From: Sphingobium sp. EP60837
GTDB lineage: Bacteria > Pseudomonadota > Alphaproteobacteria > Sphingomonadales > Sphingomonadaceae
Length of the DNA: 64,000 bases
Reading direction: 5' to 3'
Assembly: GCF_001658005.1 (NCBI RefSeq)
Contig: NZ_CP015986.1
Span: forward strand, 2,481,501 to 2,545,500
Part shown: one piece after another, positions 53,570-62,308 of the stretch
Numbering within the stretch: the first letter of the stretch is position 1
How the letters are laid out: each line of letters begins with the position of its first letter
Notes under the pieces: model-generated
Told to the model about the DNA's origin: nothing
Database searches by the model: none
Seen by the model: only the letters and a program-made list of their open reading frames with translations
Program-made: the position numbers and the translations under genes

Positions 53570-55321
53570 ATGAAGTCCGCTCCCGTGCGTATTCGGCCAG
53601 GTCAAAAGCCGAAAGAAGACCTCCTCGCGAGGTTCACACGCACGCATCTGCGCTGCCTGGCGGAGATGGAACATTGGCTGGAGGCCATGCCTCAAGCTGC
53701 GGCAATGTTATGCTATAAAGACAGCAACTTGTCTCTCGTTGCTGTGAACCAGCCTTTCTATAAAACCTTCCTTGCGGCCTTCGATCCGGAGGATGAGCCG
53801 CCCTATTATGATGATTGGCGCAAGCGGATCATCGACATGGCGCTGTCGGGAAACAACTCTTCCCTTTTTGAGTTGCGCCGCGACGGACCGCTGGGGCCTG
53901 AATATTTCTGCTGCACAGCGGGGTTGCTGCCATCCATGGACGATGGAGCGAACCTGATCCTTTTCACGGCGCTCGATCGAACCAGCGACCGGGTAACTGA
54001 AAAGAATCTGCGGCGTGAATTGTTGTCTGACGGGTTGACTGCCTTGCCCAATCGGACGGGTTTTGGCGAAGAGATTGATGACCGGCTGCAGAATGCGCCT
54101 TGGCCGGAAAATGCGCAGTTTGGGATTATTGCCATCGATCTCAGCCGGTTCAGCCGCGTCAACGAATCGCTCGGTCCTTTGGCGGGCGACGAACTGCTCA
54201 TCACCGTCGCCAAGCGTTTGAAGTCGAATTTGCGTCAGGGCGATGTGCTGGCACGCATCGGCGGAAATGATTTTGCGATTTTTGCTAGACTGAACAATGG
54301 ACTATCTGACTGTCTTCATATTGTTCAGAGGGTCAGGGATTCGCTGAGTTCGCCCATTCGGTTGAGCGATCTGCAAATCCGCGTGGATTGTGCGGTCGGC
54401 TGCGCCCTATCAACGAGCCTTGGGGACGATCCCGACGATGTCGTGCGCAAGGCGCAGGCCGCGGTGAAGATCGCCAAGCGCAGTGGCAAGGTTGAAATCT
54501 ATCGCAACGGCGTCCTTAAGGAGGCGCAGCGGCGCTTTTCCATCGAAAGCCGGCTGCGAACGGCGCTGTCCCAAGGCGAATTGACGCTCGCTTATCAGCC
54601 GCTGATTCATCTGCAGACCGGCGAGATTACTGGTTTTGAAGCGCTAGCCCGCTGGAATGATCCGGACCTTGGGCATGTATCGCCGGTGGAGTTCATCGCC
54701 GTGGCCGAGGAAAGTGGGCTCATCACGCCGCTCGGCCGCTGGGCTGCTTATGAGGCGGCGCAGGCGCTCAGCCGCTGGGATGGGAAATTCGCCCAGCCTG
54801 TTCCCGTGGGCGTCAACGTCAACCTGTCGCCCATTCAGATGGCACGGGATGATGTGGCTTCGATGTTTGAGGAAGCGCTGCGCTATTCGGGCATTTCGGG
54901 TAACCGGCTGACCGCCGAATTGACCGAGAGCGCCATCATCGTCGATCCGGACAAGGCGCGGAAACTGCTGGTTGCGCTCAAGGATTTGCAGATGCCGATC
55001 GCGATGGACGATTTCGGCACCGGCTATTCCAACCTAGCGAGCCTGCACAGCCTGCCGATCGATATATTGAAGATCGACCGCAGCTTCGTATCGGGCATGC
55101 TGGAGGACAAGGACAAGCAGGCGATCGTGCGCACGATCCTGTCGCTGGCGGACTCGCTGAACCTGCACGTTACGGCCGAAGGGGTAGAGACGCAGGAGTT
55201 GGCCCACGCGCTGCAATCCATGGGCTGCGGCAATGGCCAGGGCTTCTATTTCGCGCGGCCGATGCCGGAAAATGACGCGTTCGACTATTGGCGGGCGCGT
55301 TGGAATTTCGAAACGGTCTGA
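53570..55321 (+). CDS. GGDEF/EAL protein, probable c-di-GMP phosphodiesterase
   Basis: 583 residues without membrane segments. A PAS-like N-terminal region (about 35-150) is followed by a GGDEF domain (DGLTALPNRTGF...) whose signature is GGNDF at residues 231-235, so the Asp/Glu needed for cyclase activity is altered. The EAL domain is intact: EAL at 357-359, VNVNLSPIQM, AELTES, MDDFGTGYSNL, LKIDRSFV, AEGVETQE, GQGFYFARPM. It most likely hydrolyses c-di-GMP, with the GGDEF domain as a sensor or an inactive relic. Its end overlaps cca by 37 bases, tail to tail. Confidence 0.92.
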   Translation: MKSAPVRIRPGQKPKEDLLARFTRTHLRCLAEMEHWLEAMPQAAAMLCYKDSNLSLVAVNQPFYKTFLAAFDPEDEPPYYDDWRKRIIDMALSGNNSSLFELRRDGPLGPEYFCCTAGLLPSMDDGANLILFTALDRTSDRVTEKNLRRELLSDGLTALPNRTGFGEEIDDRLQNAPWPENAQFGIIAIDLSRFSRVNESLGPLAGDELLITVAKRLKSNLRQGDVLARIGGNDFAIFARLNNGLSDCLHIVQRVRDSLSSPIRLSDLQIRVDCAVGCALSTSLGDDPDDVVRKAQAAVKIAKRSGKVEIYRNGVLKEAQRRFSIESRLRTALSQGELTLAYQPLIHLQTGEITGFEALARWNDPDLGHVSPVEFIAVAEESGLITPLGRWAAYEAAQALSRWDGKFAQPVPVGVNVNLSPIQMARDDVASMFEEALRYSGISGNRLTAELTESAIIVDPDKARKLLVALKDLQMPIAMDDFGTGYSNLASLHSLPIDILKIDRSFVSGMLEDKDKQAIVRTILSLADSLNLHVTAEGVETQELAHALQSMGCGNGQGFYFARPMPENDAFDYWRARWNFETV

Positions 55322-56496
55322 TCTGCGATCTGGCTAACCCGATCCGCATCGGGAAAGCCTTCCTCCACCCACAGACGCTGCACTTCGCCTAAGGCTTTGG
55401 CCACATCCGGTCCCGGGGGCAACCCGCGAGCGATCAGCGCGCCCCCGCCTATCGGAAGCTGCGGAGGGGCCCAGCCCTGCAGTGGTTGGATATGTTCCAG
55501 TGGAGCAGCCGGGTCGAGCAGGATGCGGTCGATTGCGCTTTCCACACCTATGTCGAAAGCCAACGCCTGAGGCGAACTGGTGGCACCGCTGGTGTCGAGC
55601 GCCAGGACCAGGCGTTTGCGGGCCTTGTTCGACAATTTGAGCCGCGCACCGACGAGATCGGCGGTGCGAGGGTCTGGCGGCAGCAAGGCGGCAAGGCGGC
55701 GGAGGGGCGCAGATTGCACCCCGGCGGCGGCTTCGCGGGCGATCAATTGCTCGACACGGGAGAGGCCCTCTGCATCGATCTCGGGCACCACGGGGACAAG
55801 TATCCCGCCGTCGATCATCAGGCGAAGGGACATGATCGGCGAGGGCAGGGCGAGCAGCTTGAGCAATTCGTCGGCAATGCGCTCGCGCGACAGGGCCATC
55901 AGGCTGTTGGCGGCGGCACGGCAAGCGGCGAGGGCTTCGTCATCTGGCAAGTCCCGGCCGAAGCGCGCGAGAAAACGGAAATAGCGCAAGATACGCAGAT
56001 GATCTTCGGCGATGCGCGCGGCGGCGCTGCCGATGAAGCGCACGTGGCCTGCTTCCAGGTCCGCTACGCCCCCGAAAAAATCCGTCACCTCATGGCTTAT
56101 CGGGTCGGCATAGAGGGCGTTGATCGTGAAGTCGCGACGGGCGGCATCCTCGCGCCAATCCGCGGTATAGGCAATCGTGGCGCGGCGGCCGTCCGTGCTG
56201 ACATCGCGGCGCAGGGTGGTGATTTCTACAGGCCATCCGGCAATGACGGCGGTAATGGTTCCGTGGTCGATGCCAGTCGGAACTGCCTTGATACCGCCGG
56301 CCTTCAAGCGGTCGACAACAGCCTGAGGCTCCAGCACTGTAGCGATGTCGAGATCACTGACGGGCAGGCCAAGCAGTCCGTCGCGCACCGCGCCGCCAAC
56401 ATAGCGGGCACAACCTTTTTCCGCCTCCAGCGCGGCGAGCAGGCCGTCCAGCCCCGGCCGGTGACGCCAGTCGGCATCAGGCAATAAGGCGGTCAT
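55285..56496 (-). CDS. cca: tRNA nucleotidyltransferase (CCA-adding or poly(A) polymerase type)
   Basis: Class II nucleotidyltransferase. 403 residues. The head domain has CARYVGGAVRDGLLG, SDLDIATVLEP with the catalytic Asp pair, the REDAARRDFTINALYAD motif, and the RNA-binding YFRFLARFG. Starts overlap the end of nudL by 20 bases. The tRNA-Glu in this window already encodes CCA, so the role is likely repair of CCA ends. It belongs to the conserved DUF1285-nudL-cca group of alphaproteobacteria. Confidence 0.93.
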   Translation of the reverse strand: MTALLPDADWRHRPGLDGLLAALEAEKGCARYVGGAVRDGLLGLPVSDLDIATVLEPQAVVDRLKAGGIKAVPTGIDHGTITAVIAGWPVEITTLRRDVSTDGRRATIAYTADWREDAARRDFTINALYADPISHEVTDFFGGVADLEAGHVRFIGSAAARIAEDHLRILRYFRFLARFGRDLPDDEALAACRAAANSLMALSRERIADELLKLLALPSPIMSLRLMIDGGILVPVVPEIDAEGLSRVEQLIAREAAAGVQSAPLRRLAALLPPDPRTADLVGARLKLSNKARKRLVLALDTSGATSSPQALAFDIGVESAIDRILLDPAAPLEHIQPLQGWAPPQLPIGGGALIARGLPPGPDVAKALGEVQRLWVEEGFPDADRVSQIADQTVSKFQRARQ

Positions 56497-57088
56497 AGCT
56501 GAGTCTCCGGGAAAGGTTGGCGAGGATCGCGGCGGTGATGCCCCAAATCCGGCGGCCGTTCCACATTATCTCATAATAGTGCCGTTCAAGACCCTGAAAT
56601 TCAACGGCATGCTTGACGCGATTGGCCGGGTCCAGCGCATAGGAAAGCGGTACTTCGAACCAGTCCGCGACCTCGTCTGCCTGGGCGGTAAGCGGCAGGT
56701 CGGGCGGAATGACGCCGAGCACCGGCACCACGTCGAAGCCAGTGAAGGTGTGGTAGCGGTCGGACGTGCCGATGATATCGACCAGGTGCGGGGGCAGGCC
56801 GATTTCCTCCTGCGCTTCCCGCAACGCCCCGGCGATCTCGTCAGCGTCGCTGTCATCGACGCGGCCGCCCGGGAAGGCGATCTGTCCTGCATGCTTCCGT
56901 AAGGAAGCTGCGCGTTCGGTGAGGATGAGCCCTGGTTCCGGCCGGTCGGTGATTGCGACGAGCACCGCTGCGGGAGCGAGAACGATCTCCCCATCTATGC
57001 GTGGATCGCGTGTGTCCGACAGCATCAGGCCGACTTCGCGGCCATGACCTTCCGTCAACGCGATGCGCAGCCTGTCCGCCAGTGTCAT
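56477..57088 (-). CDS. nudL: CoA pyrophosphatase (Nudix, NudL type)
   Basis: 203 residues from ATG 57088. The UPF0035 signature LRKHAGQIAFPGGRVDDSDADE and the Nudix box with REAQEEIGL are present; the spacing between the Gly and Arg elements is one residue longer, as in NudL enzymes that split CoA into phosphopantetheine and 3',5'-ADP. ATGA junction with the DUF1285 gene; overlaps cca. Confidence 0.92.
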   Translation of the reverse strand: MTLADRLRIALTEGHGREVGLMLSDTRDPRIDGEIVLAPAAVLVAITDRPEPGLILTERAASLRKHAGQIAFPGGRVDDSDADEIAGALREAQEEIGLPPHLVDIIGTSDRYHTFTGFDVVPVLGVIPPDLPLTAQADEVADWFEVPLSYALDPANRVKHAVEFQGLERHYYEIMWNGRRIWGITAAILANLSRRLSYDRLIA

Positions 57089-57651
57089 GCCGATCCATCC
57101 AGCGCGAAAAACGCGCCGTTGCTCCACAGGCCGATCGGGTCGCTGCCTTCATCAAGGGCGAGGTTCATCAGCTCATAATAGACGCTACGGTTGACGAGCG
57201 CATCAAGCCCGCCCCGAACATGCAGATAGGGATGCGGACCATCGGGCGTTTCGCGGATCGAAAGCGGATGATCCGGGTCCGCCGATACTAGGTCGCCGCT
57301 GTTGAGACGGAATGCGAGCGCGCGGTCACGCCCCTTGCCCTCGCTTTTCAGTTCGACGGCGATGAAGGGGGCGTCCTCCACTTCGATCGAAAGCTTTTCT
57401 ACCGGTGTTACAAGCACATATGAACCGTCATTCTCACGCCGCAAGATCGTAGAGAAGAGGCGCACCATGGCTTCGCGGCCGATCGGCGAGCCTTGATGAT
57501 ACCAAGTGCCGTCGCGGGCGATGCGCATCTCGCTGTCGCCGCAATGATCGGGGTTCCACTGCTCGACCGGTGGCAGCCGCTTTTCCGCCACCAGGCGAGC
57601 GACGTCGGTCAGAGATAGGCTGGAAAGATCAGGCGGCGGATCCATAGGCAT
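57085..57651 (-). CDS. DUF1285 family protein
   Basis: About 188 residues from ATG 57651 (ATG 57645 also possible). DUF1285 features: VEQWNPDHCGDSEMRIARDGTWYHQGSPIGREAMVRLFSTILRRE and GLDALVNRSVYYELMNLALDEG. No activity is known. It is the first member of the tightly coupled DUF1285-nudL-cca set, which is recurrent in alphaproteobacteria, suggesting linkage to nucleotide or RNA metabolism by context only. Confidence 0.92.
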   Translation of the reverse strand: MPMDPPPDLSSLSLTDVARLVAEKRLPPVEQWNPDHCGDSEMRIARDGTWYHQGSPIGREAMVRLFSTILRRENDGSYVLVTPVEKLSIEVEDAPFIAVELKSEGKGRDRALAFRLNSGDLVSADPDHPLSIRETPDGPHPYLHVRGGLDALVNRSVYYELMNLALDEGSDPIGLWSNGAFFALDGSA

Positions 57652-57694
57652 GGCGTCGAGATAGGGTCGCCAGCGGCCGATGGCAAAAGGGAAT

Positions 57695-58213
57695 TTAGGC
57701 GGGCGCAGTGATTCGGGGGCTGAGTATCCCTTCGCCGCCAATGGCGCGGCCATCGACTGACAATGCCAGGAGGCGGCGAGCCTCGAACGGGCCAGGACAG
57801 GTCCAGCCTGCGGTGGCTTCCGCCGAAAAGCCCCAAAAGCGGCCATAATATTCGGGATCGCCGATCATCATCAGCGGCTCGCTGCCAAGAGCGCGGGCCG
57901 TGGTGACGACAGTGTCCATCAGCGCGCGGCCATGGCCGGTGCCCTGCATGGCGGGGGACACTGCGACGGGACCAACCATGATGAGGGGCGTCTGCGACCC
58001 GTCCAAATGGGTGATAGCGACGGGCCAGCTCTGCAGCGAGCCGACAAGCTCGCCATGTTCATCGACTATGCCAAAGGATAGTTCGGGCAGCCATGGCATG
58101 CCGTCCCGTATCAGATAAGCGGTTCGGCCGTGGCGGTCAGGGCCGAAAGCGGCGTCGAGCAGCCGTTCGATCGCCTCTTCCGCCACGATGTTGAGGGGCA
58201 CGATATGAGACAC
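57695..58213 (-). CDS. GNAT family N-acetyltransferase
   Basis: About 172 residues from GTG 58213. The acetyl-CoA-binding region reads VGPVAVSPAMQGTGHGRALMDTVVTTARALG, followed by GDPEYYGRFWGFS, the pattern of the YhbS-like group. The N-terminal SHIVPLNIVAEEAIERLLDAAFGPDRHGRTAY segment fits the same group. Substrate unknown. It lies 43 bases upstream of DUF1285 on the same strand and may join that operon; it diverges from folB. Confidence 0.88.
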   Translation of the reverse strand: MSHIVPLNIVAEEAIERLLDAAFGPDRHGRTAYLIRDGMPWLPELSFGIVDEHGELVGSLQSWPVAITHLDGSQTPLIMVGPVAVSPAMQGTGHGRALMDTVVTTARALGSEPLMMIGDPEYYGRFWGFSAEATAGWTCPGPFEARRLLALSVDGRAIGGEGILSPRITAPA

Positions 58214-58324
58214 GTCTTGCCGATCCGCCGTCAATGGCGCATGGACCGCGCCGGGAGCGGCGGGCTTAGCGCCTGCTTCGCAAAATAAAAGTCTATTCTG
58301 GCGATCGCCAGCAGCAGGAAAGCC

Positions 58325-58708
58325 ATGAAAAGCGGATTTGACGATTTTCTGACGCTGGAGGTCAATCATCTGGACGTCGATGTCCTGACCGGCATCTATT
58401 CGGAAGAAACGCACTTGCCGCAACCGCTGCGCATTTCCATTCGCGCGCGGTTGAAGGTTGCGGATCATTATGCGCTCGACACGCCGCTGTCGCGGTCGAA
58501 AAATTACATGGACCTGAAGCATGCCGCGACGGCAGCGCTGCCCGAGGGCCAGCATTTCACCCTGATCGAAGCGGTGGCCGACCATATCATCGAGACGATC
58601 TTCCTGCAGGACGACAAGGTGCTGCATGTCGAGGTGAAGATCATCAAATTGGCGCTGAGCGAGAAGGGCGAGGAGATCGGGATAACGCTGGGGCGCTGGC
58701 GGCGCTAA
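58325..58708 (+). CDS. folB: Dihydroneopterin aldolase-like protein (FolB family)
   Basis: 127 residues. FolB fold: VNHLDVDVLTGIYSEETHLPQPLRISIRARLK, ALDTPLSRSKNYMDLKHAATAAL and HFTLIEAVADHIIETIF, where the Glu in LIEAVA corresponds to the pterin-anchoring Glu. It is somewhat divergent at the start compared with classical FolB, and some alphaproteobacterial members serve only as paralogues, so the exact reaction is inferred. Confidence 0.75.
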   Translation: MKSGFDDFLTLEVNHLDVDVLTGIYSEETHLPQPLRISIRARLKVADHYALDTPLSRSKNYMDLKHAATAALPEGQHFTLIEAVADHIIETIFLQDDKVLHVEVKIIKLALSEKGEEIGITLGRWRR

Positions 58709-58718
58709 GGCTGCGGCC

Positions 58719-59663
58719 TCACGCCTTGATCAGGCCGATCTCCCGAAGCCGCTCCGTCAGATAATCATGTGCAGTGATCGGCGGGTCGCGGCGCGGATGC
58801 GCGGCGTCCACGCATTGCGGCAGCGGTTCGATGAGGAAATCCGGGCGCAAGTGCAGGAAGAAGGGCATGGAATAGCGCGCCACCCCGCGACGTTCAGGCG
58901 GGGGATTGACGACCCGGTGGCTGGTCGAGTGCAGGCGGTGGTTGGTGAGCCGCTGGAGCATGTCGCCGACATTGATGACAAGCGCGCCGGGTGGCGGCAC
59001 GACCGGGAGCCAGTTGCCCTGCCGATCCTTCAGTTCAAGACCGCCTTCTTCCGCGCCGAGCAGCAGGGTGATGAGGTTGATATCCTCATGCGCGCCCGCA
59101 CGAATTCCGGGCGCGTTCGGAGATACGGGTGGATAGTGGAGCAGCCGGAGGATCGAGTTGCCATTCTCTACGGCATCATCGAACCAGTTTTCCTCTAGTC
59201 CAAGATAGAGAGCGATGGCTGACAGGATGCGGGCGCCGAACCGATCGAACTCTGCGTAAAGTCGTCTGAAAACAGATTGAAATTGTTGTATTTCTCTGGG
59301 CCAGATATTGGCTGGCATGGTTGCGGTCAAAGGATCATCGGCAGGCAGGTCGCGGCCAACATGCCAAAATTCCTTGAGATCATTTTCGCTCGCGCCCTTC
59401 GCGATTTCCCGGCCAAAGGCCGTATAGCCGCGCTGCCCACCATTAGCCGCGGCGTCATAGCGCCGCTTCTGGTCGTCAGGCAGAGCGAAGAAAGTGCGGG
59501 CGAGCACCCAGCCTTCATCGACCAGGGCGGCGTCCATGCCATGATCCTTGACCATGGCGAAGCCGAATTGTCGGAAAGACTCGCCGATCGCCGATGCGAA
59601 ATCCTCCTTCGCCATGCTGGTCAGCGATAGCAGGGGGACCTGTTCCAATGAAGCTTCCGGCAC
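58719..59663 (-). CDS. 2-oxoglutarate/Fe(II)-dependent oxygenase (isopenicillin N synthase-like)
   Basis: About 314 residues from GTG 59663; the frame is open to 59717. The N-terminal DIOX_N region (FRQFGFAMVKDHGMD) and 2OG-FeII_Oxy domain are present. Iron ligands are visible as HEDINLITLL (His-x-Asp) and HRLHSTSHRVV, and the 2-oxoglutarate Arg in RYSMPFFLH. Substrate unknown. It ends 10 bases after folB, convergently, and starts divergent to the EVE gene. Confidence 0.87.
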   Translation of the reverse strand: MPEASLEQVPLLSLTSMAKEDFASAIGESFRQFGFAMVKDHGMDAALVDEGWVLARTFFALPDDQKRRYDAAANGGQRGYTAFGREIAKGASENDLKEFWHVGRDLPADDPLTATMPANIWPREIQQFQSVFRRLYAEFDRFGARILSAIALYLGLEENWFDDAVENGNSILRLLHYPPVSPNAPGIRAGAHEDINLITLLLGAEEGGLELKDRQGNWLPVVPPPGALVINVGDMLQRLTNHRLHSTSHRVVNPPPERRGVARYSMPFFLHLRPDFLIEPLPQCVDAAHPRRDPPITAHDYLTERLREIGLIKA

Positions 59664-59740
59664 GTTTGCAGCATTCCTTCGGGGAAATGGCGTTCCGCGC
59701 ATCCTTGATCGGCCCACGCGGCTGATGCAAGGAGGCGCGC

Positions 59741-60148
59741 ATGAACTATTGGCTGATGAAATCGGAACCCGACGTCTTTTCTTATGACGATCTGGTCGAG
59801 AAGGGGAAGGCGGAGTGGGATGGCGTGCGCAACCATGCCGCGCAGCTGAATATGAAGGCGATGCGGAAGGGCGACTTGTCCCTCTTCTACCACAGCAATA
59901 TCGGTATTGAGGCCGTGGGGGTCATGGAGATCGTCGAGGAAGCGGCGCCCGACAGTACCGATGAAACCGGCAAGTGGATCGCGGTGCATGTCGCGCCGAA
60001 GGAAAAGCTGGCCAAGCCCGTCACGCTGAAGGCGATGAAGGCTGATCCGGCGCTGGCGGACATGGTGATGCTGCGTCAGTCGCGCCTGTCGGTCTCTCCG
60101 CTGACGGAGGCGCAGTTCAAGCACATCATCGCGATGTCCAAAGTATGA
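59741..60148 (+). CDS. EVE domain protein
   Basis: 135 residues forming a single EVE (PUA-like) domain: NYWLMKSEPDVFSYDDL, WDGVRNHAAQLNMKAMRKGDLSLFYHSN and FKHIIAMSKV. EVE domains bind modified nucleobases in DNA or RNA. AAGGAGG precedes the ATG. No modification gene is adjacent, so its ligand is unknown. Confidence 0.93.
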   Translation: MNYWLMKSEPDVFSYDDLVEKGKAEWDGVRNHAAQLNMKAMRKGDLSLFYHSNIGIEAVGVMEIVEEAAPDSTDETGKWIAVHVAPKEKLAKPVTLKAMKADPALADMVMLRQSRLSVSPLTEAQFKHIIAMSKV

Positions 60149-60284
60149 CAAGCCATTGATTGCGCGGAGCGCAACTGGCCAGCCGCTTTTTGCGATTGTC
60201 GGGCTGATGCACCCCTGCAAAGCTGCGATCAACAGAACAAGAAGACCCAGAGGTGTTTGATCGGCATTCACAAGGAGCACACCC

Positions 60285-60569
60285 ATGCGAATGCTGTCTA
60301 AGATTGTACTCACCGGCGCCTTCGGCGCTGCTATCGCCGCCGTTGCGCCCGCCCATGCGGAAGAAGCCAAGCAGCGCTTCACCCATGAAGGTTATACCTA
60401 TGTTTACGAGGTCAAGGACACGAAGACCGGCAAGCTGATCTCCGGCCGCCGCTATCCCGACGCCGTGGCGTTCAACCTGGCCGTAAAGAATGGCAAGGTC
60501 TCGGGGATCTCCGGTGGTCAACAGGTCACCTTCAAGGTGGAAGACGCGCGCGGCGCTTCGGCGAAGTAA
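60285..60569 (+). CDS. Small secreted protein of unknown function
   Basis: 94 residues with a Sec signal peptide (MRMLSKIVLTGAFGAAIAAVAPAHA). The mature part (RFTHEGYTYVYEVKDTKTGKLISGRRYP...) is a compact, beta-strand-like, basic periplasmic protein; it ends DARGASAK. Sphingomonads carry similar small hypothetical proteins (from memory). AAGGAG precedes the ATG, and the gene ends before a strong bidirectional terminator. Confidence 0.8.
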   Translation: MRMLSKIVLTGAFGAAIAAVAPAHAEEAKQRFTHEGYTYVYEVKDTKTGKLISGRRYPDAVAFNLAVKNGKVSGISGGQQVTFKVEDARGASAK

Positions 60570-60592
60570 GAGTTTAGTTCTTCTGGACAATG

Positions 60593-60622
60593 AAAAGGGC
60601 GGCTCCCAGCCGCCCTTTTTTA
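60593..60622. terminator. Bidirectional Rho-independent terminator
   Basis: 12-bp stem AAAAGGGCGGCT/AGCCGCCCTTTT with a CCC loop and T run. It separates the convergent 94-residue protein gene and the glycine-zipper gene. Confidence 0.92.
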
Positions 60623-60632
60623 TGACGAAAGA

Positions 60633-60935
60633 TTAGCGGCAGCGGCGCTTGCTATCGATCGACTTGCCCAGAAGCGCGCCGCCTGCAGCACCCAGGATCG
60701 TGCCGGTCGCACGGTCGCCGCGGGTGTCGATTGCGCGGCCTACAAGCGCGCCGCCCACGCCACCGATGATGAGGCCGGTGGTCCCATCCGACTTGCGGCA
60801 ATAGGTTCTCCCGTCACGGCCGCGCCATTCGCGATAGCGATAATGCTCGCGAGCGCTTACCCCATCGGTAGGGATCGCCATGGAAACCGGAATGGCCATC
60901 GAAAGGGCCGACAGAGCGATAATGGCTTTACGCAT
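60633..60935 (-). CDS. Glycine-zipper 2TM domain protein
   Basis: 100-residue secreted or outer-membrane-associated protein. Signal peptide MRKAIIALSALSMAIPVSMA. The glycine-zipper repeat is clear: GTTGLIIGGVGGALVGRAID and TGTILGAAGGALLGKSID, as in the rickettsial 17 kDa surface antigen family. A Tyr/Arg-rich linker with RTYCRKSDG precedes it. Probably affects envelope integrity; role unproven. Confidence 0.87.
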   Translation of the reverse strand: MRKAIIALSALSMAIPVSMAIPTDGVSAREHYRYREWRGRDGRTYCRKSDGTTGLIIGGVGGALVGRAIDTRGDRATGTILGAAGGALLGKSIDSKRRCR

Positions 60936-61055
60936 AAAATTCTCCTCCGAAACAATGATTTGGCTGTTGAACCCGTTAATAGTGGACGAGGTTGCATGAA
61001 CCTACGGCAACGGGCTAATCGATTGAAAAATGAGGATTAAAAATGAAGTTAGGCA

Positions 61056-61517
61056 ATGAGTGACCGGGGCGAGGACAGTGCAGGAGCATTGATCAAGGCG
61101 CTCGATCTCGCGCCGCATCCTGAGGGCGGCTGGTATCGCGAGACTTGGCGCGCAGAGGCTCATGCGGGTGAGCGTGCTGCAGGTACGGCGATCTATTTCC
61201 TGCTGGAGGCGCACCAGCGATCGCACTGGCACAAGGTCGATGCCGATGAACATTGGTTCTGGCATGGCGGCGCGCCGCTCCTATTGTCCGTTGCCGGTGA
61301 TGACTGCGCGGTCGGACGGGTGACGCTGGGCTTCGACCTTATGGCGGGGCAATGCCCGCAGGGGATCGTCCCGGCGGGACATTGGCAAGCGGCGGAGCCC
61401 TTGGGCGGATGGGTGCTGGTCAGCTGCACGGTCGTTCCCGCTTTCGAATTTTCCGGCTTCACCTTGGCGCCCCCCGGATGGACGCCCGACGAATCGCCCA
61501 ACCCGTCGGGAAAGTGA
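61056..61517 (+). CDS. Cupin protein, DUF985 family
   Basis: 153 residues. DUF985 (cupin_5) pattern: LDLAPHPEGGWYRETWRA, AIYFLLEAHQRSHWHKVDADEHWFWHGG, and SCTVVPAFEFSGFTLAPPGW near the end. Metal or sugar binding is possible from the His-rich loop. Function unknown. About 98 bases separate it from the methyltransferase gene. Confidence 0.92.
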   Translation: MSDRGEDSAGALIKALDLAPHPEGGWYRETWRAEAHAGERAAGTAIYFLLEAHQRSHWHKVDADEHWFWHGGAPLLLSVAGDDCAVGRVTLGFDLMAGQCPQGIVPAGHWQAAEPLGGWVLVSCTVVPAFEFSGFTLAPPGWTPDESPNPSGK

Positions 61518-61615
61518 AAAATTTGCCATCTATGGACATGTTAAAGCCAATCGACGTCGCGCGCCGGGCTCGCTAAGGGGAGTCGCAATGACGTGTTTCT
61601 GGTCGCCTTTCGCTC

Positions 61616-62245
61616 ATGCATGACAAGCCCAAGCGCAGCCGGGCGATGGCTTTGCCCCATGGCGAATTCCGCACGCGCGCGACGGAATATCTGGATTTCC
61701 TGGCTGCCTGGGTGAAGAAGCCGCGCCAGACCGCTTCGGTCGTGCCGAGCAGCCGCTACCTCGCGCGCCTGATGGTGGGGCATATAGATCCGCTTGACGG
61801 CCGCGTCATGGAATTGGGCGGTGGCACGGGCGTGTTCACTCGCGCGATCCTGCAGACCGGACTGCCAGCCGAAAAGCTGGAAGTGGTCGAGATCAATCCT
61901 GCCTTTGCACGTGGGCTGCGAAGGCATTTCCCCCATGTGTCGGTGCTGGAAACCCCGGCGCAGATCGTCTCGACCGTCGCCGCTGGCGAGCCAGGCCAAT
62001 ATCAAGCGGTGGTGAGCGGCCTGCCGCTGCTGGCGATGGATCGCCATGTGCATGCGGATATCCTGTCCGAAGCCTTTCGCATGTTGCGGCCGGGGGGTAG
62101 CTTCATCCAGTTCACCTATTCGACGCGGCCGCCGGTCAGTCGAGATGTGCTGCACGCGTTGGACCTGGAAGTCGCGCGCGTCGGGCAGACGGTGCGCAAT
62201 TTCCCGCCAGCCACTGTCTTCCGCTTTCACCGCCTTGGTGAATAG
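61616..62245 (+). CDS. SAM-dependent methyltransferase, phospholipid N-methyltransferase (PmtA) type
   Basis: 209 residues. Class I methyltransferase: motif I VMELGGGTGVFTRAIL, acidic residue in VVEINPAFARGL, and the SGLPLLAM segment of the rRNA-dimethylase-like PmtA group (Rhodobacter/rhizobia type, methylating phosphatidylethanolamine to phosphatidylcholine). FLAAWVKKPRQTASVVPSSRYLARLM is the characteristic N-terminal region. Substrate assignment is by family only. Confidence 0.8.
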   Translation: MHDKPKRSRAMALPHGEFRTRATEYLDFLAAWVKKPRQTASVVPSSRYLARLMVGHIDPLDGRVMELGGGTGVFTRAILQTGLPAEKLEVVEINPAFARGLRRHFPHVSVLETPAQIVSTVAAGEPGQYQAVVSGLPLLAMDRHVHADILSEAFRMLRPGGSFIQFTYSTRPPVSRDVLHALDLEVARVGQTVRNFPPATVFRFHRLGE

Positions 62246-62308
62246 CCCGGTTGCGCCACGGCGGCGCAACCCTATCTTGGCGTTCAGATAAGAGGGGCTT
62301 TCGCGCGC

